A stretch of 64,000 nucleotides of DNA from Stenotrophomonas bentonitica (GTDB lineage: Bacteria; Pseudomonadota; Gammaproteobacteria; Xanthomonadales; Xanthomonadaceae): the NCBI RefSeq assembly GCF_002887735.1, contig NZ_PKQP01000009.1:62001-126000 (forward strand), in the 5' to 3' direction. Shown piece by piece: positions 7,987-16,261 of the stretch. Numbering within the stretch: position 1 is the stretch's first letter; each line of letters begins with the position of its first letter. Both the position numbers and the translations under genes were made by a program. The notes beneath the pieces were generated by a model. That model did not search any database and was not told the origin of the DNA. It was given only the letters and a program-made list of their open reading frames with translations.

Positions 7987-8883
7987 ATGAACACGCAACG
8001 CTCCCCCACCCGCGCCGTCGCCTGGATGCTCATGGCCGTGGCCTGCTTCTCGCTGATGGATGCCGGCATGAAGCAGCTGTCGGCCAGCTATCCCACCCTG
8101 CAGGTGACCTTCCTGCGCGGCGCGGCGTCGCTGCCGTTCGTGCTGGTCTGGGTGCTGGCCACGGCCGGCCCGCGCTCGCTGGTGCCCAGGCGCTGGGGCC
8201 TGCACCTGCTGCGCGGCGTGCTCGGCATGGCGATGATCGGCTGCTTCGTCTACGCGCTGCGCAGCCTGCCGCTGTCCACCGCCTACACCATCTACTTCGT
8301 CGCCCCGCTGCTGATCGCCGCGCTCTCGGTACCGCTGCTCGGCGAGCACGTCGGCCCGCGCCGCTGGATCGCCATCGGCATCGGCCTGATAGGCGTGCTG
8401 GTGGTGCTGCGCCCCGGCGTTGGCGGGATCATCTCCTTCCCCGGCCTGATGGTGCTGCTCGCGGCCACCGCCTATGCGCTGGCCGCGATCACGGTCAGCA
8501 TGCTGACCCGGACCGATACCCCGCAGTCGATGGTGGTGTGGTTCCTGGTGATCATGGCCGTCGGCGCCGGCCTGCTCGCGATCCCGGACTGGCAGCCGCT
8601 GCAGTTGGGCCACGCGGCCCTGATCGCGGGCATGGGCCTGGCCGGGGCAGGGGGGCAGGTCGCCCTGACCCGGGCCTTCCAGCTGGGCGAAGCGTCGATG
8701 ATCGCGCCGCTGGAATACACCGGGCTGGTCTGGGTGATCGGCTGGGACCTGTTGTTCTGGGGCGTGCTGCCCGACCAGGTGACCTGGCTGGGCGCAGCCA
8801 TCATCGTGGCCTCGGGCCTGTACCTGCTTCACCGCGAGCGGGTCCGCCGGGTCGAGCCGCCCAGGCCGCTGGATCATCCCTGA
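7987..8883 (+). CDS. DMT superfamily (EamA) transporter
   Basis: A 298-residue inner-membrane protein with about ten hydrophobic segments in two EamA repeats. The first repeat spans roughly residues 10-140 and contains YALRSLPLSTAYTIYFVAPLLIAALS; the second spans about 150-285 and contains AFQLGEASMIAPLEYTGLVWVIGWDLLFW. The family is drug/metabolite transporters; the substrate cannot be predicted. It is divergent from yajQ and shows a leaderless-type promoter. A methionine-transporter operon follows 144 bases downstream. Confidence 0.88.
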   Translation: MNTQRSPTRAVAWMLMAVACFSLMDAGMKQLSASYPTLQVTFLRGAASLPFVLVWVLATAGPRSLVPRRWGLHLLRGVLGMAMIGCFVYALRSLPLSTAYTIYFVAPLLIAALSVPLLGEHVGPRRWIAIGIGLIGVLVVLRPGVGGIISFPGLMVLLAATAYALAAITVSMLTRTDTPQSMVVWFLVIMAVGAGLLAIPDWQPLQLGHAALIAGMGLAGAGGQVALTRAFQLGEASMIAPLEYTGLVWVIGWDLLFWGVLPDQVTWLGAAIIVASGLYLLHRERVRRVEPPRPLDHP

Positions 8884-8934
8884 GCCCGGCAGGCGCCCGC
8901 CAGGCCGACCGGATCACGTTCCCTTAGAACCAAA

Positions 8935-8949
8935 CGGAATATCATTCCG
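8935..8949. promoter_or_regulatory. Inverted repeat upstream of metN
   Basis: A perfect dyad CGGAAT-ATC-ATTCCG lies 78 bases upstream of the metN start. It could be an operator; I recognise no SAM-riboswitch or MetR-type TGAA-N5-TTCA site here. Confidence 0.3.
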
Positions 8950-9027
8950 CGCAACCGCACGGGCCAGGGCCGCCCCGCGCTGGTAGGCTGCACGCCCCCT
9001 CCCGTCGATGCCCCGGTTGACCGCGAA

Positions 9028-10035
9028 GTGATCGAGTTCCAGCGCCTGCACAAATCCTATGCCGTCGGCGGCCGCGCGATTGCCGCGCTGCAGCCGCTGG
9101 ACCTGACCATCGAGGCCGGCGAAGTGTTCGGCATCATCGGCCATTCCGGCGCGGGCAAATCGACCCTGATCCGCCTGATCAACCGGCTGGAGGAACCCAC
9201 CGGTGGCCGCCTGCTGATCAATGGCGAAGACGTCACCGCGCTCGACGCCGAGGGGTTGCGCGTGCTGCGCCGGAAGATCGGCATGATCTTCCAGCACTTC
9301 AACCTGCTGTCCTCGCGCACCGTGGCGGCCAATGTCGCCTTCCCGCTGGAGCTGGCCGGCACGCCGCGCGCGGAGATCGACGCACGCGTGGACGAACTGC
9401 TGCACACGGTCGGCCTGGAAGCGCACGCCAACAAGTACCCGGCGCAGCTTTCCGGCGGCCAGAAGCAGCGCGTCGGCATCGCCCGCGCGCTGGCCACCCG
9501 CCCGCAGATCCTGCTGTGCGATGAGGCCACCAGCGCGCTGGACCCGCAGACCACCGCCTCGGTGCTCAAGCTGCTGGGCAGGATCAACCGCGAGCTGGGC
9601 CTGACCATCGTGCTGATCACCCACGAGATGGACGTGATCCGCCGTGTCTGCGACCGCGTCGCCGTACTCGATGCCGGCCACCTGGTCGAAACCGGCCCGG
9701 TCACCGAGGTGTTCCTGCACCCGCAGCACCCGACCACCCGCCGCTTCGTCAGCGAGTCCGAACAGGTCGACGAGGGCGAGCTGCACAAGGATTTCGAGGC
9801 GGTGGCCGGTCGCATCGTGCGCCTGACCTTCCTCGGCGCCGATACCTATGAACCGCTGCTGGGGCGCATCGCGCGCGAGACCGGCGTGGACTACAACATC
9901 CTGTCCGGCCGTATCGACCGGATCAAGGACACCCCGTATGGGCAGCTGACCGTGTCGCTGGTCGGGGGCGACGTACAGGCCGCCCAGGCGGGCTTCGTTG
10001 CCGCCGGTGTCCATCTTGAGGAGCTGCGCCGATGA
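9028..10035 (+). CDS. metN: Methionine ABC transporter ATP-binding protein
   Basis: A 335-residue ATPase of the MetNI importer. Walker [10 protein letters not shown] is at residues 38-46, the signature is LSGGQKQR and Walker B is [14 protein letters not shown]-terminal extension after about residue 255 corresponds to the NIL regulatory domain, which binds methionine and inhibits transport in E. coli MetN. The start is GTG at 9028. The last codons overlap the metI start by ATGA, so the two subunits are translationally coupled. Confidence 0.93.
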   Translation: MIEFQRLHKSYAVGGRAIAALQPLDLTIEAGEVFGIIGHSGAGKSTLIRLINRLEEPTGGRLLINGEDVTALDAEGLRVLRRKIGMIFQHFNLLSSRTVAANVAFPLELAGTPRAEIDARVDELLHTVGLEAHANKYPAQLSGGQKQRVGIARALATRPQILLCDEATSALDPQTTASVLKLLGRINRELGLTIVLITHEMDVIRRVCDRVAVLDAGHLVETGPVTEVFLHPQHPTTRRFVSESEQVDEGELHKDFEAVAGRIVRLTFLGADTYEPLLGRIARETGVDYNILSGRIDRIKDTPYGQLTVSLVGGDVQAAQAGFVAAGVHLEELRR

Positions 10036-10721
10036 TCCTGGCCACCGCAGGCGGGTTCTTCCGCCACCTCGACGCCGGCAAATGGGCCGATATCGGCCAG
10101 GCCACGCTGGATACCCTGCTGATGCTCGGCGGCTCGCTGCCGCTGACGCTGCTGATCGGCCTGCCGCTGGGCGTGCTGCTGTTCCTGACCGGCTCGCCGC
10201 AGCTGCACCGCAAGCCGGTGCTGTACGGTTCGCTCGCGCTGCTGGTGAACCTGCTGCGCTCGGTGCCCTTCATCATCCTGATGATCGTGCTGATCCCGCT
10301 CACGCTGTGGATGATGGGCACCTCGCTGGGCGTCCGTGGCGCGATCGTGCCGCTGGTGATCGGCGCAGCGCCGTTCTATGCACGTCTGGTCGAGACCGCG
10401 CTGCGTGAAGTGGACCGCGGCGTGATCGAGGCGACCCAGGCGATGGGCGCCACCACCTGGCAGCTGGTCACCCGGGTGCTGCTGCCCGAAGCGCGGCCGG
10501 GCCTGATCGCCGGTGCCACCGTCACGGTGATTGCGCTGATCGGCTTCACCGCGATGGGCGGTGCGATCGGCTCGGGCGGCCTGGGCGACCTGGCGTTCCG
10601 CGATGGCTACCAGCGCTCGCACACCGACGTGGCCCTGGTCACCGTGGTGCTGCTGCTGGTGCTGGTGCAGATTCTGCAGATGATCGGCGACCGGCTGGTC
10701 TCGCACTACAGCCGGAAGTAA
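10032..10721 (+). CDS. metI: Methionine ABC transporter permease
   Basis: A 229-residue membrane protein with five to six hydrophobic segments and the BPD-transporter EAA loop ([32 protein letters not shown]), ending in the MetI-type [11 protein letters not shown]. Length is normal for the family (about 217-230). It overlaps metN by 4 bases. No metQ substrate-binding lipoprotein follows; the next gene is the unrelated higB. Confidence 0.92.
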   Translation: MILATAGGFFRHLDAGKWADIGQATLDTLLMLGGSLPLTLLIGLPLGVLLFLTGSPQLHRKPVLYGSLALLVNLLRSVPFIILMIVLIPLTLWMMGTSLGVRGAIVPLVIGAAPFYARLVETALREVDRGVIEATQAMGATTWQLVTRVLLPEARPGLIAGATVTVIALIGFTAMGGAIGSGGLGDLAFRDGYQRSHTDVALVTVVLLLVLVQILQMIGDRLVSHYSRK

Positions 10722-10724
10722 CCG

Positions 10725-10749
10725 GTAGGTACCGACCGTTGGTCGGTAC
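10725..10749 (+). repeat. SMAG/REP-like palindrome after metI
   Basis: GTAG followed by a 9-bp perfect stem (GTACCGACC, loop GTT, GGTCGGTAC), immediately after the metI stop. A second hairpin follows at 10750-10777 (arms GCCATGCCC and GGGCATGGC, 10-base loop), so the pair may end the metNI message. Confidence 0.7.
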
Positions 10750-10891
10750 GCCATGCCCAGCGGCGACCGGGCATGGCCTCAGGTCGTGCCGCCCAAGGGA
10801 GTGCCGGGGCGGCAGCACGCGCTGATTCGATTGATCAGGTGATCGACCAACGCACCATTGCGTGACGGGGAGCTGTGTTATATTCCGTTTG

Positions 10892-10902
10892 GCGTAATAC
10901 GC
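10892..10902. promoter_or_regulatory. Palindromic operator candidate of the higBA operon
   Basis: GCGTA-A-TACGC is a perfect 11-bp dyad ending 8 bases before the higB start, within a wider TTCCG...CGGAA frame (10883-10911). Its position next to the promoter region (TATATT-like sequence near 10880) suits autorepression by the antitoxin. Confidence 0.45.
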
Positions 10903-10910
10903 TGTGCGGA

Positions 10911-11189
10911 ATGATTCAGTCCTTCCGATGCCGCCACACGCTCGCGCTGTTTGCGGGGCGATGCCCGCGCCAATTCCGTGCGTTCCAGTCACTGGCCGAG
11001 CGCAAGCTGCAGATGCTGGATGCTGCACAGACCCTGCAGTTCCTGCGCAGCCCGCCCGCAAATCGGCTCGAAGCGCTGTGCGGTGATCGACGCGGGCAAC
11101 ACAGCATCCGCATCAACGCGCAGTGGCGGTTGTGTTTTGTCTGGACCGACAACGGTCCGCGTGATGTCGAGATCGTCGATTACCACTGA
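10911..11189 (+). CDS. higB: HigB-type toxin (RelE/ParE superfamily)
   Basis: A 92-residue protein of the plasmid-killer/HigB family, normally a ribosome-dependent mRNA endonuclease. Family features seen are MIQSFRCRHT at the N terminus, the central RKLQMLDAA helix, PANRLEALCGDRRGQHSIRIN and the C-terminal strand WRLCFVWTDNGPRDVEIVDYH. Here the toxin gene precedes the antitoxin gene, the usual order for higBA. The start ATG at 10911 gives the canonical N terminus; an in-frame upstream ATG would only add a non-conserved tail. The antitoxin gene follows after 10 bases. Confidence 0.87.
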   Translation: MIQSFRCRHTLALFAGRCPRQFRAFQSLAERKLQMLDAAQTLQFLRSPPANRLEALCGDRRGQHSIRINAQWRLCFVWTDNGPRDVEIVDYH

Positions 11190-11199
11190 GGTGCCATCC

Positions 11200-11502
11200 A
11201 TGAGCCGCCCCATCAACAACCTCAGGGCCGTCCATCCGGGCGAAATCCTGCGCGAGGAGTTTCTGCTGCCGTTGCAGCTGAGCATTACTGCGCTGGCACG
11301 GGCCTTGGATGTGCCGCCGACGCGATTGCACGCCATCGTGCATGAAACCCGTGGCGTAACGGCCGATACCGCAGTGCGCCTGGCGCGTCATTTCGGCGGG
11401 GACGCCGCGTCGTGGCTGGCCCTCCAGGCCGAGTACGATCTGAAGACGCTGCCGACCCGTCAGGAAATCGAGCGCAGGGTGCAGCCGCGCGAGGCGGCCT
11501 GA
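11200..11502 (+). CDS. higA: HigA family antitoxin (XRE helix-turn-helix)
   Basis: A 100-residue DNA-binding antitoxin. It begins with the family motif VHPGEILREEFLLPL and continues with a helix-turn-helix (ALARALDVPPTRLHAIVHETRGVTADTAVRLARHF), then GDAASWLALQAEYDL. It should neutralise HigB and repress the operon through the palindrome at 10892. Start ATG at 11200 lies 10 bases after the toxin stop codon. It is convergent with the lipocalin gene. Confidence 0.9.
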   Translation: MSRPINNLRAVHPGEILREEFLLPLQLSITALARALDVPPTRLHAIVHETRGVTADTAVRLARHFGGDAASWLALQAEYDLKTLPTRQEIERRVQPREAA

Positions 11503-11511
11503 GCGCCGCCC

Positions 11512-12123
11512 TTACCGGACGTTCGGCACTTCAAAGCCCAGCCGGTCCACCTGCTCGGGGTGCTGCGGCACGCGCTTGAGCTTGTCGGTGTTGACCCCGT
11601 AATCGTCACGCAGGCGGGTGGCGAGCTCTTTGTAGAGCTCCTTGTCCATGTCCGGCTGGCGCGCGAAGATCCAGGCCATCTCGCGGCCCGGGTAACCCAG
11701 CATCGCCCACGAATAGTCCGGCGCGACTTCCAGCACGCGGGTGTGGGTCGGCACGATCTTGTAGAACCAGGTGCGCCAGTTGTGGTTGCCGCTCTTCTCG
11801 TCCACCGAGGCGCGGACGGTCAGTTCCTGCTGCGGTTCGGAGAAGCCGTCGCGGTAGCGGTATCTGATCGACACCTTCTGGTCTCCGCGCAGGCGGAACT
11901 CATTGACGCTGGCGACGTGGCCGCGCTCGATCGGGTTCGGCACGCGGCCGATCACGTACCAGGTGCCCATGAACCGCTGCAGGTCGATCGGCGCCGCGGC
12001 GCTGTCGACCGCGACCGGCGTCGGCGCGGGGTCCGGTTTGGTCTCATGACGGAACGCACAGGCTGACAGCAACGCCAGCGAGGAGACCAACAGGACAGCG
12101 CGAAGCGGGCGGTTCGAAGACAT
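11512..12123 (-). CDS. Lipocalin family outer-membrane lipoprotein (Blc-like)
   Basis: A 203-residue lipocalin. The signal peptide ends in a lipobox LLSAC with Cys22, so it should be lipid-anchored. The first lipocalin motif is GTWYVIGR at residues 53-60; later motifs include NWRTWFYKI and SWAMLGYPGREMAWIFAR, as in bacterial Blc proteins that bind fatty acids or phospholipids. The ATG at 12121-12123 is chosen because it gives a proper signal peptide; an upstream in-frame ATG adds 20 unlike residues. It ends 9 bases after higA on the opposite strand. Confidence 0.87.
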   Translation of the reverse strand: MSSNRPLRAVLLVSSLALLSACAFRHETKPDPAPTPVAVDSAAAPIDLQRFMGTWYVIGRVPNPIERGHVASVNEFRLRGDQKVSIRYRYRDGFSEPQQELTVRASVDEKSGNHNWRTWFYKIVPTHTRVLEVAPDYSWAMLGYPGREMAWIFARQPDMDKELYKELATRLRDDYGVNTDKLKRVPQHPEQVDRLGFEVPNVR

Positions 12124-12322
12124 GCGGCGGGTGGCTCCAGTGGCTGGCAGGGGCATGGTGGGTGGGACAGCAGAGAACGTCAATGGCGGCGCGGCGGTTG
12201 CGTGACCGATTCATGCAGCCTCGGCGCCGGAGGTCCTTGCTGCCGCGGCCGACCGACAAGGTCGCAGCCGGTGAGATGGCCGCGCGGCAAGGTGACGCAT
12301 CACTTTCGCACGGAGCTGTGTC

Positions 12323-12655
12323 ATGACCCTGTCGTCTTCCCCGCGTTCGTCCGACCGTCCCGATCCGCGCGTGCTGCGCTGCGTCAGGCAGGCCGCCCTG
12401 GCCGGGGTCGCCCTGGTCCTGGTCTGGCCCGCCGCACGGGGCCACAGCGAGTGGGTCGGCTGGCTGCCGCTGTGGCTGGTCGGCATGCCCCTGGTGGCCT
12501 GGTGGAGCCTGCATCGCTTCCGCCTGCCGCTACCGGGCCTGCTCACCCGGACCGCCCGCCGCCGTCGTGGGCCGCAGGCGCGGCGCCGCGGTCGCCCGCT
12601 GCCGCGACCGGCCCGGCCTGACCTTCGACACGTGAGCCGCAGCCAGACGGTGTGA
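12323..12655 (+). CDS. Small membrane protein of unknown function
   Basis: A 110-residue ORF with two hydrophobic segments (about residues 24-38, LAGVALVLVWPAARG, and 46-62, GWLPLWLVGMPLVAWW) and a strongly basic Arg-rich C-terminal tail (TARRRRGPQARRRGR). I do not recognise a named family. The gene sits alone between the divergent lipocalin and the S9 peptidase, on the same strand as the latter. The basic tail would be cytoplasmic if the hairpin follows the positive-inside rule. Whether it is translated is not certain. Confidence 0.55.
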   Translation: MTLSSSPRSSDRPDPRVLRCVRQAALAGVALVLVWPAARGHSEWVGWLPLWLVGMPLVAWWSLHRFRLPLPGLLTRTARRRRGPQARRRGRPLPRPARPDLRHVSRSQTV

Positions 12656-12689
12656 TAGCGTCCCAAGGCTATGAATGCCTGGAGCTGCA

Positions 12690-14786
12690 ATGTCACGATT
12701 CGCTTCCGCCTGCCTGGTGGCAGGTCTGATCTCCGCCAGCGCGGCGGGAACCGCCATGGCCGCTGACGCCCCCGCGGACAAGTACGCCTGGCTTGAAGAT
12801 GTCACCGGCGACAAGCCGCTGGCCTGGGTCAAAGCGCAGAACGCCACGTCCGAAGGCCGCCTGGCCTCGACCCCGGCGTTCAAGCAGATGGAGACCAGCA
12901 TCCGCGAGGTGCTCGATTCGGACGCCAAGATTCCCGGCGTACAGAAGATCGGCGATTACTACTACAACTTCTGGAAGGACAAGCAGCACGAGCGCGGCCT
13001 GTGGCGCCGCACCACGCTGGCCGAGTACCGCAAGGCCTCGCCGCAGTGGGAAACCGTGCTGGATCTGGATGCGCTGAACAAGGCCGAGGGCGAAAACTGG
13101 GTCTGGCACGGCGCCGACTGCCTGCGCCCGGACTATTCGCGCTGCCTGATCGCGCTCTCGCGCGGCGGCGCCGACGCCGACGTCACCCGCGAGTTCGACC
13201 TGGCCAACAAGGCCTGGATCAAGGACGGTTTCTTCCGCCCCGAGTCCAAAGGTGGCCTGAACTGGATCGACCGCGACACGGTCTTCGTCTACACCGATTT
13301 CGGCACCGGCACGATGACCACTTCCGGTTACCCGCGGGTGGCCAAGCTGTGGAAGCGTGGCACGCCGATGGCTTCGGCTTCGGTGGTCTATGAAGGCAAG
13401 CCCGATGACATGTACATCGCGGCCATGCACGACGATACCCCCGGTTACGAGCGCAACCTGGTCAGCCGAACGCTGGCCTTCTACAACAACGAGATCTTCC
13501 TGCGCGCCGACGACGGCACGCTGACCAGGATCGATGCGCCGAACTCGGCGGAGAAGGGCCTGCGCAAGCAGTGGCTTACCCTGGAGCTGCGCGAGCCGTG
13601 GACCGTGGGCGGCAAGACCTACGCCGCCGGCTCGCTGCTGGCCACCAGGCTGGACGATTACCTCGCCGGCAAGCGCGACTTCGACGTGCTGTTCGCACCG
13701 ACCGACACCACCTCGCTGGCCGGCACCAGCTGGACGAAGAACCACCTGGTCCTGAACGTGCTGGACGACGTCAAGAGCCGCCTGAGCGTGCTGACCCCCA
13801 CCGACAGTGGCTGGAAGACGAGTGCCTTCACCGGCGCGCCGTCGTTCGGCACCGTGGCTGTCAGCGCGGTGGATGCCGACGACAGCGATGCGGTGTGGAT
13901 GACCGTCACCGATTACCTGACCCCGACCACCCTGGCCATCGCCGAGATCGGCAAGCAGCCTGAAGTGCTCAAGACCATGCCGGCGTTCTTCGATGCCGAT
14001 GGCAAGGTGATCGAGCAGCACTTCGCCACCAGCAAGGACGGCACCCGCGTGCCGTACTTCGTGGTGCACCGCAAGGACATGAAGCTGGACGGTTCCAACC
14101 CGACCCTGCTGTACGGCTATGGCGGCTTTGAGATCTCGCTGACCCCGTCCTACTCCGGTGGCATGGGCCGCGCATGGCTGGAGAAGGGCGGCGTATACGT
14201 CGTGGCCAACATCCGTGGCGGTGGCGAGTACGGTCCGCGCTGGCACCAGGCAGCGCTCAAGCAGAACCGGCACAAGGCCTATGAAGACATGGCCGCGGTC
14301 GCCCGCGACCTGGCCAGCCGCAAGATCACCTCGGCCAAGCACCTGGGCGTGCAGGGCGGCAGCAACGGCGGCCTGCTCACCGGCAACATGCTGACCCAGT
14401 ACCCGGAACTGTTCGGGGCGGTGGTGATCCAGGTGCCACTGCTGGACATGAAGCGCTACAGCCACCTGCTGGCCGGCGCCTCGTGGATGGCCGAATACGG
14501 CAATCCGGACACGGCCGATTGGGAGTTCATCAAGACCTTCTCGCCGTACCACCTGTTCGATGCGAAGAAGACGTACCCGCCGGTGCTGTTCACCACCTCC
14601 ACGCGCGATGACCGCGTGCATCCGGCACACGCCCGCAAGATGGCGGCCATGATGATCGACGCCGGCAAGGACGTGACCTACTACGAGAACATCGAAGGTG
14701 GCCACGGCGGCGCAGCGAACAACGCGCAGGCCGCGCACATGTCGGCTTTGGCCTATAGCTTCCTGTGGGAGCAGCTCTCCAAGTAA
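12690..14786 (+). CDS. Secreted prolyl oligopeptidase family protein (S9)
   Basis: A 698-residue S9A peptidase with an N-terminal signal peptide (MSRFASACLVAGLISASAAGTAMA). After an N-terminal KYAWLEDV motif comes the beta-propeller region, then the alpha/beta-hydrolase domain with YGYGGFEISLTPSYS, the nucleophile Ser558 in GGSNGG, an Asp in TSTRDDRVHPAHARK and a His in EGGHGG. Substrates would be proline-containing peptides in the periplasm. The start at 12690 is chosen because GGAG precedes it and it begins the signal peptide. A second S9 gene lies 1.5 kb downstream, beyond a convergent aminotransferase gene. Confidence 0.9.
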   Translation: MSRFASACLVAGLISASAAGTAMAADAPADKYAWLEDVTGDKPLAWVKAQNATSEGRLASTPAFKQMETSIREVLDSDAKIPGVQKIGDYYYNFWKDKQHERGLWRRTTLAEYRKASPQWETVLDLDALNKAEGENWVWHGADCLRPDYSRCLIALSRGGADADVTREFDLANKAWIKDGFFRPESKGGLNWIDRDTVFVYTDFGTGTMTTSGYPRVAKLWKRGTPMASASVVYEGKPDDMYIAAMHDDTPGYERNLVSRTLAFYNNEIFLRADDGTLTRIDAPNSAEKGLRKQWLTLELREPWTVGGKTYAAGSLLATRLDDYLAGKRDFDVLFAPTDTTSLAGTSWTKNHLVLNVLDDVKSRLSVLTPTDSGWKTSAFTGAPSFGTVAVSAVDADDSDAVWMTVTDYLTPTTLAIAEIGKQPEVLKTMPAFFDADGKVIEQHFATSKDGTRVPYFVVHRKDMKLDGSNPTLLYGYGGFEISLTPSYSGGMGRAWLEKGGVYVVANIRGGGEYGPRWHQAALKQNRHKAYEDMAAVARDLASRKITSAKHLGVQGGSNGGLLTGNMLTQYPELFGAVVIQVPLLDMKRYSHLLAGASWMAEYGNPDTADWEFIKTFSPYHLFDAKKTYPPVLFTTSTRDDRVHPAHARKMAAMMIDAGKDVTYYENIEGGHGGAANNAQAAHMSALAYSFLWEQLSK

Positions 14787-14794
14787 GCTCGGGT

Positions 14795-14844
14795 TGCTCG
14801 ACGGCCAGGGGCAGTCGAGCAGCCGGCAGGGAGTGAGCCTGCCG
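14795..14844. repeat. Pair of hairpins in the convergent intergenic region
   Basis: Arms TGCTCGAC / GTCGAGCA (14795-14802 and 14814-14821) and CGGCAGG / CCTGCCG (14824-14830 and 14838-14844). They precede a proper terminator and may act with it between two convergent genes. Confidence 0.4.
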
Positions 14845-14913
14845 CAGACGTTGTAGCCCCCTGGAGCGGACTCCGGGTGGTGGGGCGTCAGGTTGGCTCC
14901 ACCCCATTTTCAG

Positions 14914-14943
14914 CGCCACGCAGCGATGCGTGGCGTTTTTTTT
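14914..14943 (+). terminator. Intrinsic terminator after the S9 peptidase
   Basis: A 9-bp perfect GC-rich stem (CGCCACGCA / TGCGTGGCG, 4-base loop) followed directly by eight T residues. It is on the plus strand, 127 bases after the peptidase stop, just before the convergent aminotransferase end. Confidence 0.9.
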
Positions 14944-14953
14944 CAGGGGTCGC

Positions 14954-16150
14954 TCAACGCACCCACGTCTCCAGCCCACGCGCGATCCGCCGCACCGCCT
15001 CTTCCAGGCGTGGCACTTCCTGCGTGTAGGCCAGCCGCACGTGCGCGTTGGCGCGGTGGTGCCCGAAGTCCAGGCCCGGGGTGAACGCGACATGCTCGGT
15101 TTCCAGGAAATGCGCACAGAAGGCCTGCGCATCCCCGGTGAACGCACTCACGTCGGCGTAGAGATAGAACGCGCCTTCCGGTTCCACTTCGATCCGGAAG
15201 CCGAGCGCCCGCAGCGCCGGCAGCAGGTAATCGCGGCGCTCGCGGAATGCCGCGCGGCGCTGCTCGAAAATCGCGATCGACTCCGGCTCGAAACATGCCA
15301 GCGCCGCATGCTGGGCGATGCTGGAGGCGCTGATGTACAGATTCTGCGCCAGCTTCTCCAGCTCCTTCACCGCCTGCGGCGGCGCGACCAGCCAGCCCAG
15401 TCGCCAGCCGGTCATCCCGTAATACTTGGAGAAGCTGTTGAGCACGAAGGCGTCATCGTCGACCTGCAGCACGCTGGCCGCGTCCATCCCGTAGGTGAGG
15501 CCGTGGTAGATCTCATCCACCACCAGGTGCCCGCCGCGCGACTTCAGTGACTGCGACAGCGCGTCCAGCTGCGCAGCGGAAAGCACGGTTCCGGTCGGGT
15601 TGGCCGGGGAGGCGACCAGGGCGCCGACACTCTCGGCGTTCCATTGCCGTGCCACCAGTTCCGGCGTGAGCTGGTACGCCGTTTCCGGGCCGACCGGTAC
15701 CAGCTGCGCGGCCCCTTCCACCAGGCGCAGGAAGTGCCGGTTGCACGGGTAGCCCGGATCGGCCAGCAACCAGTGCTTGCCGGGATCGACCAGCAGGCTG
15801 CTGGCCAGCAGCAACGCGCCCGAGCCACCCGGGGTGACCAGGATCCGCTGGGGGTCGATCTGCACCTGGTAGCGGTCCTGGTAGAACCCGGCAATCGCCT
15901 CGCGCAGCGCGGGCAGCCCGCGGGCGGCGGTATAGCGCGTGTGCCCGGCCGCCAGTGCCGCCTGGCCGGCGCGCACGATCGGGGCGGCGGTGGTGAAGTC
16001 CGGCTCGCCGATCTCCAGGTGGATCACATCGTGGCCGGCCTGCTCCAGCGCCTGCGCGCGGGCCAGCAGCGACATCACGTGGAAGGGTTCGATTTCCTGG
16101 CTGCGGCGGCTGTAGCCGGTGCCGGTCGGGGGCGTGCGGGAAGTGTCCAT
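14954..16150 (-). CDS. Class I/II PLP-dependent aminotransferase
   Basis: A 398-residue aminotransferase. The PLP lysine is in SFSKYYGMTGWRLGW (about residues 239-253); other landmarks are EIGEPDF near the N terminus, the SPANPTGTV loop, the VVDEIYHGLTY aspartate region and the substrate arginine in ANAHVRLAY. It resembles aspartate/aromatic aminotransferase-like enzymes of the MalY/PatA-AspC group. The specific amino donor cannot be assigned. It lies alone between two plus-strand S9 peptidase genes and is divergent from the second, with 111 bases between them. Confidence 0.87.
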   Translation of the reverse strand: MDTSRTPPTGTGYSRRSQEIEPFHVMSLLARAQALEQAGHDVIHLEIGEPDFTTAAPIVRAGQAALAAGHTRYTAARGLPALREAIAGFYQDRYQVQIDPQRILVTPGGSGALLLASSLLVDPGKHWLLADPGYPCNRHFLRLVEGAAQLVPVGPETAYQLTPELVARQWNAESVGALVASPANPTGTVLSAAQLDALSQSLKSRGGHLVVDEIYHGLTYGMDAASVLQVDDDAFVLNSFSKYYGMTGWRLGWLVAPPQAVKELEKLAQNLYISASSIAQHAALACFEPESIAIFEQRRAAFRERRDYLLPALRALGFRIEVEPEGAFYLYADVSAFTGDAQAFCAHFLETEHVAFTPGLDFGHHRANAHVRLAYTQEVPRLEEAVRRIARGLETWVR

Positions 16151-16261
16151 GGCCTGATGATAGGCGCAGTGACCAACGACAGGCTTGCTGCTGGCCCACC
16201 CGGCGGCACAGACTGCACGGACACGGACGCCATTGCATTCCCCCGCCAGGAGCCTTATCTC

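Noticed and set aside
8935..8949. SAM riboswitch or MetR site before metN
   Set aside because: Only a short dyad is present; neither the riboswitch core nor TGAA-N5-TTCA was found.
12693..14738. Long minus-strand ORF of 681 codons opposite the first S9 peptidase gene
   Set aside because: High GC leaves few stops on the opposite strand; its translation is His/Arg/Gly-rich with no domain, and the plus strand encodes a clear peptidase.
15644..16261. Extension of the oligopeptidase B frame upstream by about 200 codons
   Set aside because: It runs antisense through the aminotransferase; the GTG at 16262 with AGGAG and a signal peptide is the real start.
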